From JBCDCE01 sp039182515 (lineage in GTDB: Bacteria; Pseudomonadota; Alphaproteobacteria; Rhodobacterales; Rhodobacteraceae), in NCBI GenBank assembly GCA_039182515.1, contig JBCDCE010000074.1, forward strand, positions 1 through 17,818: a stretch of DNA of 17,818 bases. Reading direction: 5' to 3'. The notes beneath the pieces were generated by a model. That model saw nothing but the letters and a program-made list of their open reading frames with translations, was not told where the DNA came from and made no database searches. Shown piece by piece: positions 6,941 through 15,264 of this stretch (position 1 is its first letter; every line of letters starts with the position of its first letter). Both the position numbers and the translations under genes were made by a program.

Positions 6941-8526
6941 CAGTGACGGAAGTGCCGCATGCCAGTGAAAACCATGGCCAGACCAGCTTCATTTGCGGCC
7001 TTGATCACGTCGTCATCGCGCATGGATCCGCCGGGTTGAATGAGCGCTTTTGCACCCGCCTCGGCCGCCGTCAAAACACCGTCCGCGAAAGGGAAAAAGG
7101 CATCAGAGGCCACAACAGATCCTTGGGTGAGCGGCGCATCGAGGTCTAGCACTTCGGCCATGTCTATGGCTTTGCGCGCTGCGATCCGCGTGCTGTCGAC
7201 CCGGCTCATTTGGCCAGCGCCCAAGCCAACTGTCGCGCCGTCTTTGACATATACAATCGCGTTCGATTTCACGTGTTTGGCAACCTGCCAAGCAAAGACC
7301 AGATCCTTCCATTCGTCCTCGCTTGGGGCGCGTTCTGTCACCACTCGCATCTCGGCGCGCAAAGCTTCGCCTGTGTCTTTGTCTTGGAGCAAAAACCCGC
7401 CAGCGACTGGTTTAATCACTTGGGCTCTTTCGCCAACGCTCGCTAAGCCGTCAGTTAGCAAAAGGCGCAGATTTTTCTTTTTGGCAAAGACGGCGCGCGC
7501 TGCCTCATCCGCACCGGGCGCTATGACAACTTCTGTAAAGATTTCGGTAATGGCTTCCGCGGTTGCCTCGTCCAATGGCTGGTTCAGCGCAATGATGCCG
7601 CCAAATGCACTGGTGCGATCGCAATCAAAGGCGCGCTGATAGGCCTTTTTGAGCGTTGCCGCCGAGGCCGCTCCGCAGGGATTGGCGTGTTTGATGATCG
7701 CCACGGCGGGCACATCAGAGGCAAAGCTCGACACGAGCTCGAAGGCGGCATCAGTATCGTTGATGTTGTTATAGCTAAGCGCCTTGCCTTGTATTTGTTC
7801 CGCAGAGGCCACGCCGACTGCGCCCGACCCATCGGTGTAAAAGGACGCGTTCTGATGAGGATTTTCGCCGTAGCGCAACTCTGCGGCACGTGTGCCAGTA
7901 ACCGAAAAGCGGCGCGGGGCTTGTTCGCCGATTGCGCCTGCCATCCAAGTGGACACGGCTGTGTCATAGGCGGCTGTGCGTGCGTAAGCGATTTGAGCTT
8001 GGCGTTGACGAAATGGGTAGCGCGTCCCACCGTGCTCTTCGAGTTCGGCCAGAAGGGCATCGTAGTCTTCGACATCCGTCAAAACCGTAACGAACTGGTG
8101 GTTTTTGGCGGCAGAGCGCAGCATTGCTGGCCCACCTATATCAATGTTTTCGATGCATTCGTCGTAGCCCGCGCCGCGCGCAATCGTCTCCTCGAATGGA
8201 TAGAGGTTCACCACCACAAGATCGATGCCAGAGATATCATGTGCGGTCATGCTGGCTTGGTGATCGGCATTGTCACGCAAAGCCAACAGTCCTCCATGTA
8301 CCACTGGATGAAGCGTTTTAACCCGACCATCCATCATCTCCGGAAAGCCCGTGACCTCGCTCACATCATGTACAGTCAAACCTGCCTCGCGTAGCGTGCG
8401 GGCTGTACCACCGGTTGAGATCAGATCTACGCCCCGCTTTGCCAAAGCCTGCCCCAAAGGGACTAAGCCTGTTTTGTCTGACACAGACAAAAGCGCTCGT
8501 TTGATGGGGTATACATCTGTGCTCAC
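6940..8526 (-). CDS. purH: Bifunctional AICAR formyltransferase / IMP cyclohydrolase
   Basis: PurH catalyses the last two steps of de novo IMP synthesis in the cytoplasm. The N-terminal MGS-like cyclohydrolase domain starts with SVSDKTGL (14-21) and contains FPEMMDGRVKTLHP (61-74). The C-terminal formyltransferase domain has ELRYGENPHQ (216-225) and the catalytic K279-H280 in KHANPCG. The length of 528 residues is normal and no motif is missing. The start is GTG (8526-8524), preceded by AAAGG about 7 nt upstream. It follows the heparinase-like gene by 15 bp and overlaps lspA by one base, so it sits mid-operon. No purine riboswitch was seen. Confidence 0.97.
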   Translation of the reverse strand: MSTDVYPIKRALLSVSDKTGLVPLGQALAKRGVDLISTGGTARTLREAGLTVHDVSEVTGFPEMMDGRVKTLHPVVHGGLLALRDNADHQASMTAHDISGIDLVVVNLYPFEETIARGAGYDECIENIDIGGPAMLRSAAKNHQFVTVLTDVEDYDALLAELEEHGGTRYPFRQRQAQIAYARTAAYDTAVSTWMAGAIGEQAPRRFSVTGTRAAELRYGENPHQNASFYTDGSGAVGVASAEQIQGKALSYNNINDTDAAFELVSSFASDVPAVAIIKHANPCGAASAATLKKAYQRAFDCDRTSAFGGIIALNQPLDEATAEAITEIFTEVVIAPGADEAARAVFAKKKNLRLLLTDGLASVGERAQVIKPVAGGFLLQDKDTGEALRAEMRVVTERAPSEDEWKDLVFAWQVAKHVKSNAIVYVKDGATVGLGAGQMSRVDSTRIAARKAIDMAEVLDLDAPLTQGSVVASDAFFPFADGVLTAAEAGAKALIQPGGSMRDDDVIKAANEAGLAMVFTGMRHFRH

Positions 8527-8541
8527 TGCGTGGCCTTTCGA

Positions 8542-10308
8542 TTATGTGGCGTCAACATCTGCGCCGTCTGTGTTGAAGTCTCGTTCTTCCACATCGCGCA
8601 GGGCGATGGGCGTATCTTGGGCTTTGGCTAGGGACCAACGGATGCGGGTGGCATAAGACATCGCGCGCCCCAACAGCACGATCTGTTGGCTCGGACGCGG
8701 CTCGAGCGTGCCCTTTTGCAAATAAACGCTTGGCTCCAGGCGCAGCATGAATTGCCCGTCGTGGCGGAAGACCCAAAGCTCGCCGCTCTTGAGTTCAAGC
8801 GACACTGCACTGCCCCCCATGTCGAGCGAGGCGCGCACATCGGGGTGCAAATGCCATCTGACCGAATAGGGCACCGTGCGCATTTTCTCGCGCGTAAGGG
8901 ATTTGTCATAGATCCGCTTGTCTTCGTCTGACAGCGTTGTGAGCGTGTCGGTCCCATCAATACTGCGCCCATCATTCGACATCTCAATGCGGCGAATATG
9001 CGTAAGACCATGAGACGCTCCATAGCCATCGTGGGCTGCTTCCCAGACCGTACCGTCTTCGTTGGTCAGCACTTCATGCTGAACAGAGCGGGGCCCTTTT
9101 TCGAGCATCTCCCCAACGTCTGAAAGTTGGGCAGAGGACACGCCATCGATGCTAAGGGTCGAATGGCTTGGCGTTGCGCGACCGGCTCTGGCCCAGCGCA
9201 TACCAAAAGCGCCGCCAGGGCCGCAGTTCACGATCAAAGGCCGACGCCCCGAGGTAACTTCAAAAGCCAGTGTTGAGGCATGGGCCATCTCTGAGCCAGG
9301 GCCTGTTGGCGGGGCTGCGCTATCGGCGATCAAGGTCGTACGCCCGGCTTGAAGGCGGTGAAAGCCCATCACGAGGCCCGCGCGCCGCGGGGTGCGTACA
9401 CCCGACGTCAGCAAGGCTTGGTCTAGGCGCCCATCTGCGCCGCGTGCGCCACCGTGGAACCGTGCCAAGCCTCCATCCGCGTGGCGCAAAGCGCGCAACG
9501 TGGGTGCGATGCGCGCTAAAGCATCCGAAAGCCCAGCGGGAACAGGATGCTCGGCTGTTTTCAAGCTTTCCGCCGCCCATCCCAAAATCTCAAAAAGCTC
9601 AAGCAGGCTTTCAGGATTACGCGAGGCAATGCCTCCGTTTTGATCGATCATGCGATCACAATCTTTGGCCAAAGCCTGCGTTACAGCCGCCAAGGGCGCG
9701 TCAAAGCCCTTGAGGTAGACCCCCGCTTGGATTGTACCGACCAAAGCCTCAAACCGGCGGGGACCTTCAGGAACCTTGGACCAAGTGCGCTCCAGAAACG
9801 CACCATGCTGAGCGAGGGATTTGTAAAAGAGCTCTTTGAGCTCGGGCGACGCCCCCCGCAACAAAAAATCTGAGTGATTTATGAGGCGGATCACGCGGCG
9901 GGCCACCAGGTGTGGCAACCAACCGAGGCCGCGCCCGACCAAATGCCGCCGCGCCCAGATATCAAACCAGTTTTGGCCAAGTTCGCGCGCCTCTGCATCC
10001 CCCAAGCTCGCCAAGTCGTCGAGCCAACGATATCCATGTAACGCTCGCTCAAAGGCCACGTGTGGCATCGGCAGATCCCAAAGGGCCGTTTCTTGAGCTT
10101 CCACAAGCTCGCCAGCAAAGAGGAACCGGCCTTCCAACAGCTGTCGCCCCCTGGCATAGCTTCCCAATGTTCTGGGTTCGGGCTCTAAAACAAATCCTTC
10201 GCAAGCCGGCACGCGCCGGGCGCGCCAAGCCGTATACCTGTCCGACCATTTTACTGGCCGGTCGGGCACCGGAGCGCGCTTGGAGGATCTGGCAGATGCT
10301 TGAGCCAA
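8542..10308 (-). CDS. Heparinase II/III-family protein
   Basis: The family is built from an alpha/alpha-toroid N-terminal domain and a C-terminal beta-sandwich (Hepar_II_III). Characterised members are polysaccharide lyases acting on uronic-acid glycans. Here the toroid lies around residues 40-300. The conserved core AHASTLAFEVTSGRRPLIVN starts near residue 342, with H343 as a candidate functional His. Further conserved patches are HDGYGASHGLTHIRRI (about 426-441) and WHLHPDV (about 485-491). I chose the TTG at 10308 (588 aa), 7 nt after AAAGGG; the open frame extends to 10587, but that part lies inside rsmB. A GTG at 10269 is the alternative. No signal peptide is visible. The gene sits between rsmB and purH; the substrate is unknown. 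Confidence 0.85.
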   Translation of the reverse strand: MAQASARSSKRAPVPDRPVKWSDRYTAWRARRVPACEGFVLEPEPRTLGSYARGRQLLEGRFLFAGELVEAQETALWDLPMPHVAFERALHGYRWLDDLASLGDAEARELGQNWFDIWARRHLVGRGLGWLPHLVARRVIRLINHSDFLLRGASPELKELFYKSLAQHGAFLERTWSKVPEGPRRFEALVGTIQAGVYLKGFDAPLAAVTQALAKDCDRMIDQNGGIASRNPESLLELFEILGWAAESLKTAEHPVPAGLSDALARIAPTLRALRHADGGLARFHGGARGADGRLDQALLTSGVRTPRRAGLVMGFHRLQAGRTTLIADSAAPPTGPGSEMAHASTLAFEVTSGRRPLIVNCGPGGAFGMRWARAGRATPSHSTLSIDGVSSAQLSDVGEMLEKGPRSVQHEVLTNEDGTVWEAAHDGYGASHGLTHIRRIEMSNDGRSIDGTDTLTTLSDEDKRIYDKSLTREKMRTVPYSVRWHLHPDVRASLDMGGSAVSLELKSGELWVFRHDGQFMLRLEPSVYLQKGTLEPRPSQQIVLLGRAMSYATRIRWSLAKAQDTPIALRDVEERDFNTDGADVDAT

Positions 10309-10367
10309 AGACAGCCCTTTACTTTTATGCGATTGGCACCTGTCTCTAATCAGGGCCAGCGGTCTGC

Positions 10368-11627
10368 TCAAGGGTGCTTTTGGAGCACCGCGATGTAAAA
10401 CCCGTCCATTCCGCCCTGATCCGCCCAATAATCGGGCCTGAGACGCAAGCCGCCCTCTGGCGTGCGCCAACTGGCGTCGATGCCTGGGCGGTCGAAAGTT
10501 TCGGGCATAGTTTGCCACTTTGGCTGATCTTTGACAAAGGCAGCGATCTGATCTTCGCCTTCTTGAGGCAAGAGCGAACAGGTGCAAAAGAGAAGCTTGC
10601 CGCCTGGGGCAACGCGGGCAGCTGCATGGCGCAAAAGGCGCATTTGCAGTGTGAGAAGTGGTTTAAAGTCAGTAGTAGATTTGGCATAAGGCAAATCCGG
10701 GTGGCGCCGAATTGTGCCTGTGGCTGAACAGGGCGCATCGAGCACAACCAAATCATAAGTGCCCTTTTCTTCAATGGCATCCCCAACATGCACATCCGCT
10801 TTCAAGCCCGTGCGCGCCAGGTTTTCTCGCAACCGTTCCATGCGGGGCTCAGAGATATCCACGGCGCGCACTTTGGCACCTGCTTGGGCCAGTTGAAGGG
10901 TTTTGCCGCCTGGAGCAGCGCAGATATCGAGGGCGGTTTGCCCCGGCTGGGGATCCAAACAGATCACAGGAAGGGCAGCGGCCGCGTCTTGCACCCACCA
11001 ATCACCCGTCTCAAAACCTGGCAAAGCACTCACTTGGCCTGCGCGTTCGAGCCTTTGCTGGCCTGTTGGCAAAACCACTGCGCCCTCTAGCGCAACACCT
11101 GGCTTGGCGGTGAAATCTAAGGGCGGAGTTTGCGCGAAAACGGCTTCCATTTGCTCAACGGCTGCACGGCCATAGACCCGCATGAGGCGAAATCTGAGCC
11201 AATCGGGCAATTCTGTTGGAGTCATTGTGGCCCAGCGCTCTGGACCGTCACGAGCCACTTTGCGCAGCACAGCGTTCACAAGGCCTTTCAGATGACCCGC
11301 TCGACGGATCTTACCCGTGATTGACACAGCATCATTGACAACGCCATGGGCCGCCTCGCCGTTGGCGCAAAGCTCCACGGTCCCAAGGCGCAAAACATCT
11401 AGCACCGGCTCAGGAGGCATTTTGGAGACATAGTCTGACAAAAGCACATCTGCCCGACCAAGATCCCGCAGGACCTGAGAGGCGAGGCGCTGGGCGCGGG
11501 CTTTATCTGCAGGTTCAAGACCCTTCAACGCCCGATCAACCTCAAACAGCAAGCGGCCTTCTCCAAGCACACCATGGAGCATTGAAAGGGCCGCGCGGCG
11601 CGGCGCAAGGCTATTTGGCGCAGACAT
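10368..11627 (-). CDS. rsmB: 16S rRNA (cytosine-C5) methyltransferase RsmB/Fmu
   Basis: SAM-dependent methyltransferase of the RsmB type, which makes m5C967 in E. coli 16S rRNA. Residues about 8-130 form the NusB-like RNA-binding domain typical of RsmB. The Rossmann domain follows, with the SAM loop CAAPGGK (236-242), the motif IV catalytic DAPCSATG (C300) and motif VI TCSLLPQEGE (C350). These two Cys are the nucleophile and release pair of m5C enzymes. The length is 419 residues. AAGGAG stands about 11 nt before the ATG at 11627. It is the first gene of the minus-strand run, 51 bp from the divergent SDHAF4-family gene, so its promoter must overlap that short gap or the neighbouring gene. Confidence 0.94.
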   Translation of the reverse strand: MSAPNSLAPRRAALSMLHGVLGEGRLLFEVDRALKGLEPADKARAQRLASQVLRDLGRADVLLSDYVSKMPPEPVLDVLRLGTVELCANGEAAHGVVNDAVSITGKIRRAGHLKGLVNAVLRKVARDGPERWATMTPTELPDWLRFRLMRVYGRAAVEQMEAVFAQTPPLDFTAKPGVALEGAVVLPTGQQRLERAGQVSALPGFETGDWWVQDAAAALPVICLDPQPGQTALDICAAPGGKTLQLAQAGAKVRAVDISEPRMERLRENLARTGLKADVHVGDAIEEKGTYDLVVLDAPCSATGTIRRHPDLPYAKSTTDFKPLLTLQMRLLRHAAARVAPGGKLLFCTCSLLPQEGEDQIAAFVKDQPKWQTMPETFDRPGIDASWRTPEGGLRLRPDYWADQGGMDGFYIAVLQKHP

Positions 11628-11678
11628 TTACGAGGATTCTCCTTGGCCAGGCTCGGTTCGCGCCATATATCAGGGCCT

Positions 11679-11867
11679 ATGACGGAAGAAACCCCAAAGC
11701 GAGATCTGCCCCCTGCTGCTCAACGCGCCTTGGCAGAAGCCCAGGAACGACGCAAGCGTGCCGAGGCGGAGGCCAAGGAATTGCCCACCGAACTGGGCGG
11801 GCGCGATGGACCTGAGCCTGTGCGCTACGGAGATTGGGAACGAAAAGGAATCGCGGTCGATTTTTGA
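11679..11867 (+). CDS. DUF1674 / succinate dehydrogenase assembly factor 4 family protein
   Basis: This small 62-residue protein has a charged, Ala/Glu-rich helix (about 8-37) followed by the signature GGRDGPEPVRYGDWERKGIAVDF-type C-terminus. The core PEPxRYGDWExxG and terminal DF are the defining SDHAF4 (DUF1674) motif. Mitochondrial SDHAF4 binds flavinylated SdhA and helps its assembly with SdhB; bacterial members are presumed to act likewise. I chose the ATG at 11679 because the conserved sequence begins there; an upstream in-frame ATG at 11643 adds 12 poorly conserved residues. It is a lone gene, divergent from rsmB and convergent with the next gene. No succinate dehydrogenase genes lie in the window. 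Confidence 0.88.
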   Translation: MTEETPKRDLPPAAQRALAEAQERRKRAEAEAKELPTELGGRDGPEPVRYGDWERKGIAVDF

Positions 11868-11896
11868 TCCGTAGTCTTAAAGGGGTATAACCCGTC

Positions 11897-12250
11897 TTAC
11901 TCCAAGCGGAAGTCGGCAAACATGCCGGTCCCTCGATCCGATCTAAAGCGAATTTTTGGTGTGTTCAGGCCAACCCATTGGCAATTGTACTCAAGCTCAC
12001 GTTTGCCCCAAGTGAGGTCGCGGCAAAAGTAGCCGTTTTGCCATGTCCAATCGCCTGTGACGTCGCGACCAAAAGCACGCCCTTGAATTGAACCGTTGGG
12101 GGCAACCACGAGACGGATCCCCATGCGACGCAGGGTTTTGCCCGAAATCGCGCTTACAAAGGCGTCTTTCCCATCTACTTTCGAAAAGTCTGCCCAAGCA
12201 CTAGGGGCGAGCCCTAACCAAAGGGCCACAAAGAAAAAGCCAAACCGCAT
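11897..12250 (-). CDS. Small secreted protein of unknown function
   Basis: This 117-residue protein has a clear signal peptide (residues 1-20, ending AWA before DFS). The mature part is about 97 residues, rich in beta-type and aromatic residues (GDWTWQNGYFC, LEYNCQW). C76 and C90 are well placed for a periplasmic disulfide. GGAGG stands 7 nt before the ATG, so the start is firm. It lies 65 bp downstream of dapB on the same strand. Similar small proteins next to dapB have, as I recall, sometimes inherited the name dihydrodipicolinate reductase. That name would be wrong here, because there is no nucleotide-binding or catalytic motif. I do not recognise a family with a known role. Confidence 0.8.
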   Translation of the reverse strand: MRFGFFFVALWLGLAPSAWADFSKVDGKDAFVSAISGKTLRRMGIRLVVAPNGSIQGRAFGRDVTGDWTWQNGYFCRDLTWGKRELEYNCQWVGLNTPKIRFRSDRGTGMFADFRLE

Positions 12251-12315
12251 GATCTATCCTCCGAACCCCAGATACGCACCAAGAGCCCAGTTGGATCACC
12301 GCTTTTTACGCTGAG

Positions 12316-13125
12316 CTACAGCCCCAGGACATCAAGCATAGAGTACGCGCCTGGCGATTTGCCCCGCGCCCAAAGCGCGGCTTTCAGAGCACCTCGGGCA
12401 AAAATGCCCCGATCCGTGGCCAGATGACGCAAAACGATCCGTTCGCCGGGAGCAGCAAACATCACGTCATGCTCGCCCACAACATCACCACCCCGGACCA
12501 CGGCAAAGCCAATGTCGCCCTTTTTGCGTGCGCCTGTAATGCCATCGCGCCCACGGTCTGACACGTCGCGCAAATCCACACCGCGGCCTTCTGCGGCCGC
12601 CTCGCCCAACATCAAGGCCGTGCCGGAAGGGGCGTCCACCTTTTGATTGTGATGCGCCTCCACCACTTCAATGTCGAAGTCTTCGTCCAGTGCCGCAGCT
12701 ACCTGTTTGGTCAGTTGCACAAGTAGGTTCACACCAAGGCTCATGTTCCCAGCACGCACAATCGTCGTTGTGGCTCCGCAGGCATCAACGGCGGCGATAT
12801 CCTCGTCGGATAGCCCAGTTGTGCCTACAATGTGGATTGTCTCTGTGTCAGCGGCCAGTTTCGCGAAGGCAACTGTGGCCGCAGGGGTCGTGAAATCAAT
12901 GACGGCATCCACAGCTTCAAAAACTTGGAGCGGATCTTCCGAGACCATAAGCCCGCGCGCGGCACCACCCATCATTATGCCTAGGTCTTGGCCAACCCAT
13001 GCGTGCCCGGAGCGCTCGAGCGCGCCCGCCAAAACAGCAGCGTCGCTATCGTCAATGACCTTGCAGAGCATTTGCCCCATGCGCCCCGACACACCCGTTA
13101 CCGCAATCTTCAGCTCATTTCCCAT
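12316..13125 (-). CDS. dapB: 4-hydroxy-tetrahydrodipicolinate reductase
   Basis: DapB reduces hydroxy-tetrahydrodipicolinate with NAD(P)H in the diaminopimelate/lysine pathway, feeding peptidoglycan and protein synthesis. The nucleotide-binding loop GVSGRMG is at residues 11-17, GTTG at 101-104, and the catalytic EAHHNQKVDAPSGTA block at 157-170 (H158, H159, K162). The C-terminus FARGALKAALWARG is family-typical. I chose the ATG at 13125 (269 aa) because AAAGGG lies 8 nt upstream. The GTG at 13131 would leave only 2 nt of spacing. The gene is divergent from rbfA across 120 bp and probably cotranscribed with the small secreted protein downstream. Confidence 0.97.
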   Translation of the reverse strand: MGNELKIAVTGVSGRMGQMLCKVIDDSDAAVLAGALERSGHAWVGQDLGIMMGGAARGLMVSEDPLQVFEAVDAVIDFTTPAATVAFAKLAADTETIHIVGTTGLSDEDIAAVDACGATTTIVRAGNMSLGVNLLVQLTKQVAAALDEDFDIEVVEAHHNQKVDAPSGTALMLGEAAAEGRGVDLRDVSDRGRDGITGARKKGDIGFAVVRGGDVVGEHDVMFAAPGERIVLRHLATDRGIFARGALKAALWARGKSPGAYSMLDVLGL

Positions 13126-13194
13126 CTGCACTGCCCTTTAATTAAGTCACGCTTGCGTCTTACCTCCTGCGGACCTAACAAAGCTCTCCACAAA

Positions 13195-13215
13195 TTGCCA
13201 AGGTTTGGTTGGCAA
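13195..13215. promoter_or_regulatory. Short inverted repeat in the dapB-rbfA divergent region
   Basis: TTGCCAA (13195-13201) and TTGGCAA (13209-13215) form a perfect 7-bp inverted repeat with a 7-nt spacer, 31 bp before the rbfA start. It could be a dimeric repressor operator or a small 5' leader hairpin. No strong -35/-10 pair was found in this 120-bp gap, which must hold promoters for both directions. Confidence 0.35.
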
Positions 13216-13245
13216 GGTTCCTCAAAGACCCTAGAGACTAAAGAC

Positions 13246-13641
13246 ATGGCGAAATCTCGGTTCGATACTGGCGGCGGCCCCTCTCAGCGACAGTTGCGCG
13301 TGGGCGAGCTTATAAGGCGCAAGCTCTCTGAGGTTCTCAGCCGCGGCGATGTGCATGACCCGGATCTCAACCGGATGTCGATCACGGTGGGCGAGGTTAC
13401 GACCTCGCCGGATCTCAAGGTTGCTACGGCCTATGTTTTGCCCTTGGGGGGCGACGGCAAGGAAGACGCGCTGAGTGCGCTGCGCAAAAACCGCCACGAA
13501 TTGCGCCGCTTGGTGAACAAAGGCTTGGCCCTGAAGTTTTCGCCCGAGTTGCGGTTTCAAATTGATGAAACGTTTGATCGGATGGACGACACGCGTCGTC
13601 TCTTTTCCCAAGATCATGTGCGCCAAGATCTGGATGAGTAG
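13246..13641 (+). CDS. rbfA: 30S ribosome-binding factor A
   Basis: RbfA is a small KH-fold factor that binds immature 30S subunits and aids 16S rRNA 5'-end processing and cold adaptation. This 131-residue protein has the family pattern: RQLRVGELIRRKLSEVL near the N-terminus, DPDLNRMSITVGEVTTSPDLKVATAYV in the middle, and RLVNKGLALKFSPELRFQIDETFD toward the C-terminus. I chose the ATG at 13246 because homology starts with the next few residues. The frame is open upstream to 12988, but that part runs over dapB. It is the first gene of the plus-strand cluster with truB and rpsO, the usual translation-factor grouping. The DUF2233 gene starts inside its last codons. Confidence 0.96.
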   Translation: MAKSRFDTGGGPSQRQLRVGELIRRKLSEVLSRGDVHDPDLNRMSITVGEVTTSPDLKVATAYVLPLGGDGKEDALSALRKNRHELRRLVNKGLALKFSPELRFQIDETFDRMDDTRRLFSQDHVRQDLDE

Positions 13642-14350
13642 ATCCGCTTTTGCGCTTTTGGCTTGGATGGTCAGCACGGCCTTCGCGAGCGCATCCGTAG
13701 CTTGCAAAGACACAGTGTTCGAAGAGCTGAGCTTCACAGTCTGTGAAACACAAAGCCTGCAAAAAATTGACCTGCATCTGCGAGATGGCGAGCAAGTGAT
13801 CGGCAGCTTTAGACGCCTTGAGGCGCTGGAAGGTCCCCTGCCCTTTGCAACGAATGCGGGCATGTATCACCCCGACCGCCGGCCCGTCGGCCACTTTTTG
13901 AAAGAGGGCACTGAGACCATGCGGGTGGTGACCTCGCCGGGCCCCGGGAACTTTGGCATGCTGCCCAATGGGGTCTTCTGCGTCACCGAAACACGCGCTT
14001 TGGTGCTCGAGAGCCGTGCTTACCTAGATGCACCACCAGAGTGCCGGATTGCCACACAATCCGGGCCGCTTTTGGTGATCGAAAACGCGCTTCATCCAAG
14101 GTTCATCCCAGGCAGTACCGCGCTCAACATCCGCAACGGTGTGGGTGTGTCGCAAGATGGCCAGAGAGTTGCCTTTGCAATCTCAAACCAACCGGTGAAT
14201 TTCGACACCTTCGCCCGGCTCTTCCGGGACGTTTTGGATCTGCCAAATGCGCTCTACCTCGACGGCCGGATCTCGCGCTTTCACGCCCCCCAATTGGGGC
14301 GCTCAGATGCAGGATTGCCGATGGGCCCCATTCTTTCCGTGAGGCCATAA
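13634..14350 (+). CDS. Exported phosphodiester glycosidase-like protein (DUF2233)
   Basis: This 238-residue protein of the DUF2233/NAGPA-like phosphodiester glycosidase superfamily is named for the eukaryotic enzyme that uncovers mannose-6-phosphate; bacterial substrates are mostly unknown. Residues 1-20 form a signal peptide, so it should act in the periplasm. Conserved blocks are ATNAGMYHPDRRPVGHF (72-88), TQSGPLLV (141-148), RNGVGVSQDG (167-176) and ALYLDGRISRF (206-216), the usual active-site segments. C24, C37, C116 and C137 could form disulfides. The ATG at 13634 lies in ATGAGTAG, overlapping the rbfA stop by 8 nt, so translation is probably coupled to rbfA. An upstream in-frame ATG at 13562 would destroy the signal peptide. 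It stands 2 nt before truB. Confidence 0.85.
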   Translation: MSRSAFALLAWMVSTAFASASVACKDTVFEELSFTVCETQSLQKIDLHLRDGEQVIGSFRRLEALEGPLPFATNAGMYHPDRRPVGHFLKEGTETMRVVTSPGPGNFGMLPNGVFCVTETRALVLESRAYLDAPPECRIATQSGPLLVIENALHPRFIPGSTALNIRNGVGVSQDGQRVAFAISNQPVNFDTFARLFRDVLDLPNALYLDGRISRFHAPQLGRSDAGLPMGPILSVRP

Positions 14351-14352
14351 AG

Positions 14353-15264
14353 ATGGGACGTCGTCGTAAATCTGGCCGCCCGGTGTCGGGTTGGGTCCTG
14401 ATCGACAAACCGGCTGGCCTCAGTTCCGCGGGCGTCGTCAACAAAGTTAGGTGGGCCTTTAACGCGCAAAAAGCGGGGCATGCAGGCACACTCGATCCTG
14501 ATGCAACGGGGCTTTTGGTTATTGCACTTGGCGAAGCCACCAAAACGCTGGGCCATATCACCGATGATCAAAAAAGTTATTGTTTTGAGATGAAATTTGG
14601 TTCCGCAACGACCACCGATGATGCAAGCGGTGAGGTCATCGCAAGCTCAGATGTGGTTCCAAGCCAAGTGGACCTGGAAGCCGCGTTGCCGCAATTCACG
14701 GGCGACATTTTGCAGGTCCCACCGCAGATGTCAGCCGTGAAAGTGGACGGGCAACGCGCCTATGATCTGGCGCGTGCAGGGGAAACCCTCGACCTCGAAG
14801 CGCGGCCATTGTTCGTTGAGAAATTGGAGCTTTTGAAAGCCAATATGCCCAATGCCGAACTTGAACTGGTTTGTGGCAAAGGAGGCTACGTTCGTGGCAT
14901 CGCACGGGATCTTGGCACAACATTAGGTAGTTTTGCCCATGTGGTTTGGCTCAGGCGTTTGACCTCTGGTCCTTTTGATGTGGCGGAGGCCATCTCTCTG
15001 TCTCAGATTGAAGAGCAAGCGCGCACACCAGAGCTGGACGCCCACATCCTACCCGTGGAAGCTGGGCTTAAGCGCCTGGCGTGCGTCAGTGTGACGGAAA
15101 CTGGCGCGGCCAAGCTGCGCAATGGTAATCCTTGTGAGGCTGCAACTTGGGCAGCCGGTGATGTCTCTTTTGGCGACACCGTTTGGGCGGCCCACGCAGG
15201 CAAAGCCCTAGCCATTGGCACCTATCGCGCTGGGCACTTCCATCCAAAACGGGTGCTTTTGTAG
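14353..15264 (+). CDS. truB: tRNA pseudouridine(55) synthase
   Basis: TruB makes pseudouridine 55 in the T-loop of nearly all tRNAs. At 303 residues it has the normal bacterial length. The N-terminus SGWVLIDKPAGLSS (12-25) is typical. HAGTLDPDATGLL (43-55) contains the catalytic D48. KSYCFEMKFG, the YDLARAG segment and GGYVRGIARDLG follow in order, then a C-terminal TruB domain. I chose the ATG at 14353, 2 nt after the DUF2233 stop, with GAGG about 10 nt upstream. The open frame starts earlier at 14041, but that stretch belongs to the DUF2233 gene in another frame. The stop is followed immediately by the ATG of the DUF1643 gene. Confidence 0.97.
   Translation: MGRRRKSGRPVSGWVLIDKPAGLSSAGVVNKVRWAFNAQKAGHAGTLDPDATGLLVIALGEATKTLGHITDDQKSYCFEMKFGSATTTDDASGEVIASSDVVPSQVDLEAALPQFTGDILQVPPQMSAVKVDGQRAYDLARAGETLDLEARPLFVEKLELLKANMPNAELELVCGKGGYVRGIARDLGTTLGSFAHVVWLRRLTSGPFDVAEAISLSQIEEQARTPELDAHILPVEAGLKRLACVSVTETGAAKLRNGNPCEAATWAAGDVSFGDTVWAAHAGKALAIGTYRAGHFHPKRVLL

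Noticed and set aside
7687..8394. Long plus-strand open frame of 235 residues opposite purH
   Set aside because: It lies wholly antisense to purH, which has full-length family motifs; the translation shows no recognisable domain and it is a codon-bias shadow.
13231..13894. Two minus-strand open frames across rbfA and the DUF2233 gene
   Set aside because: They are antisense to two well-supported genes and show no conserved motif.
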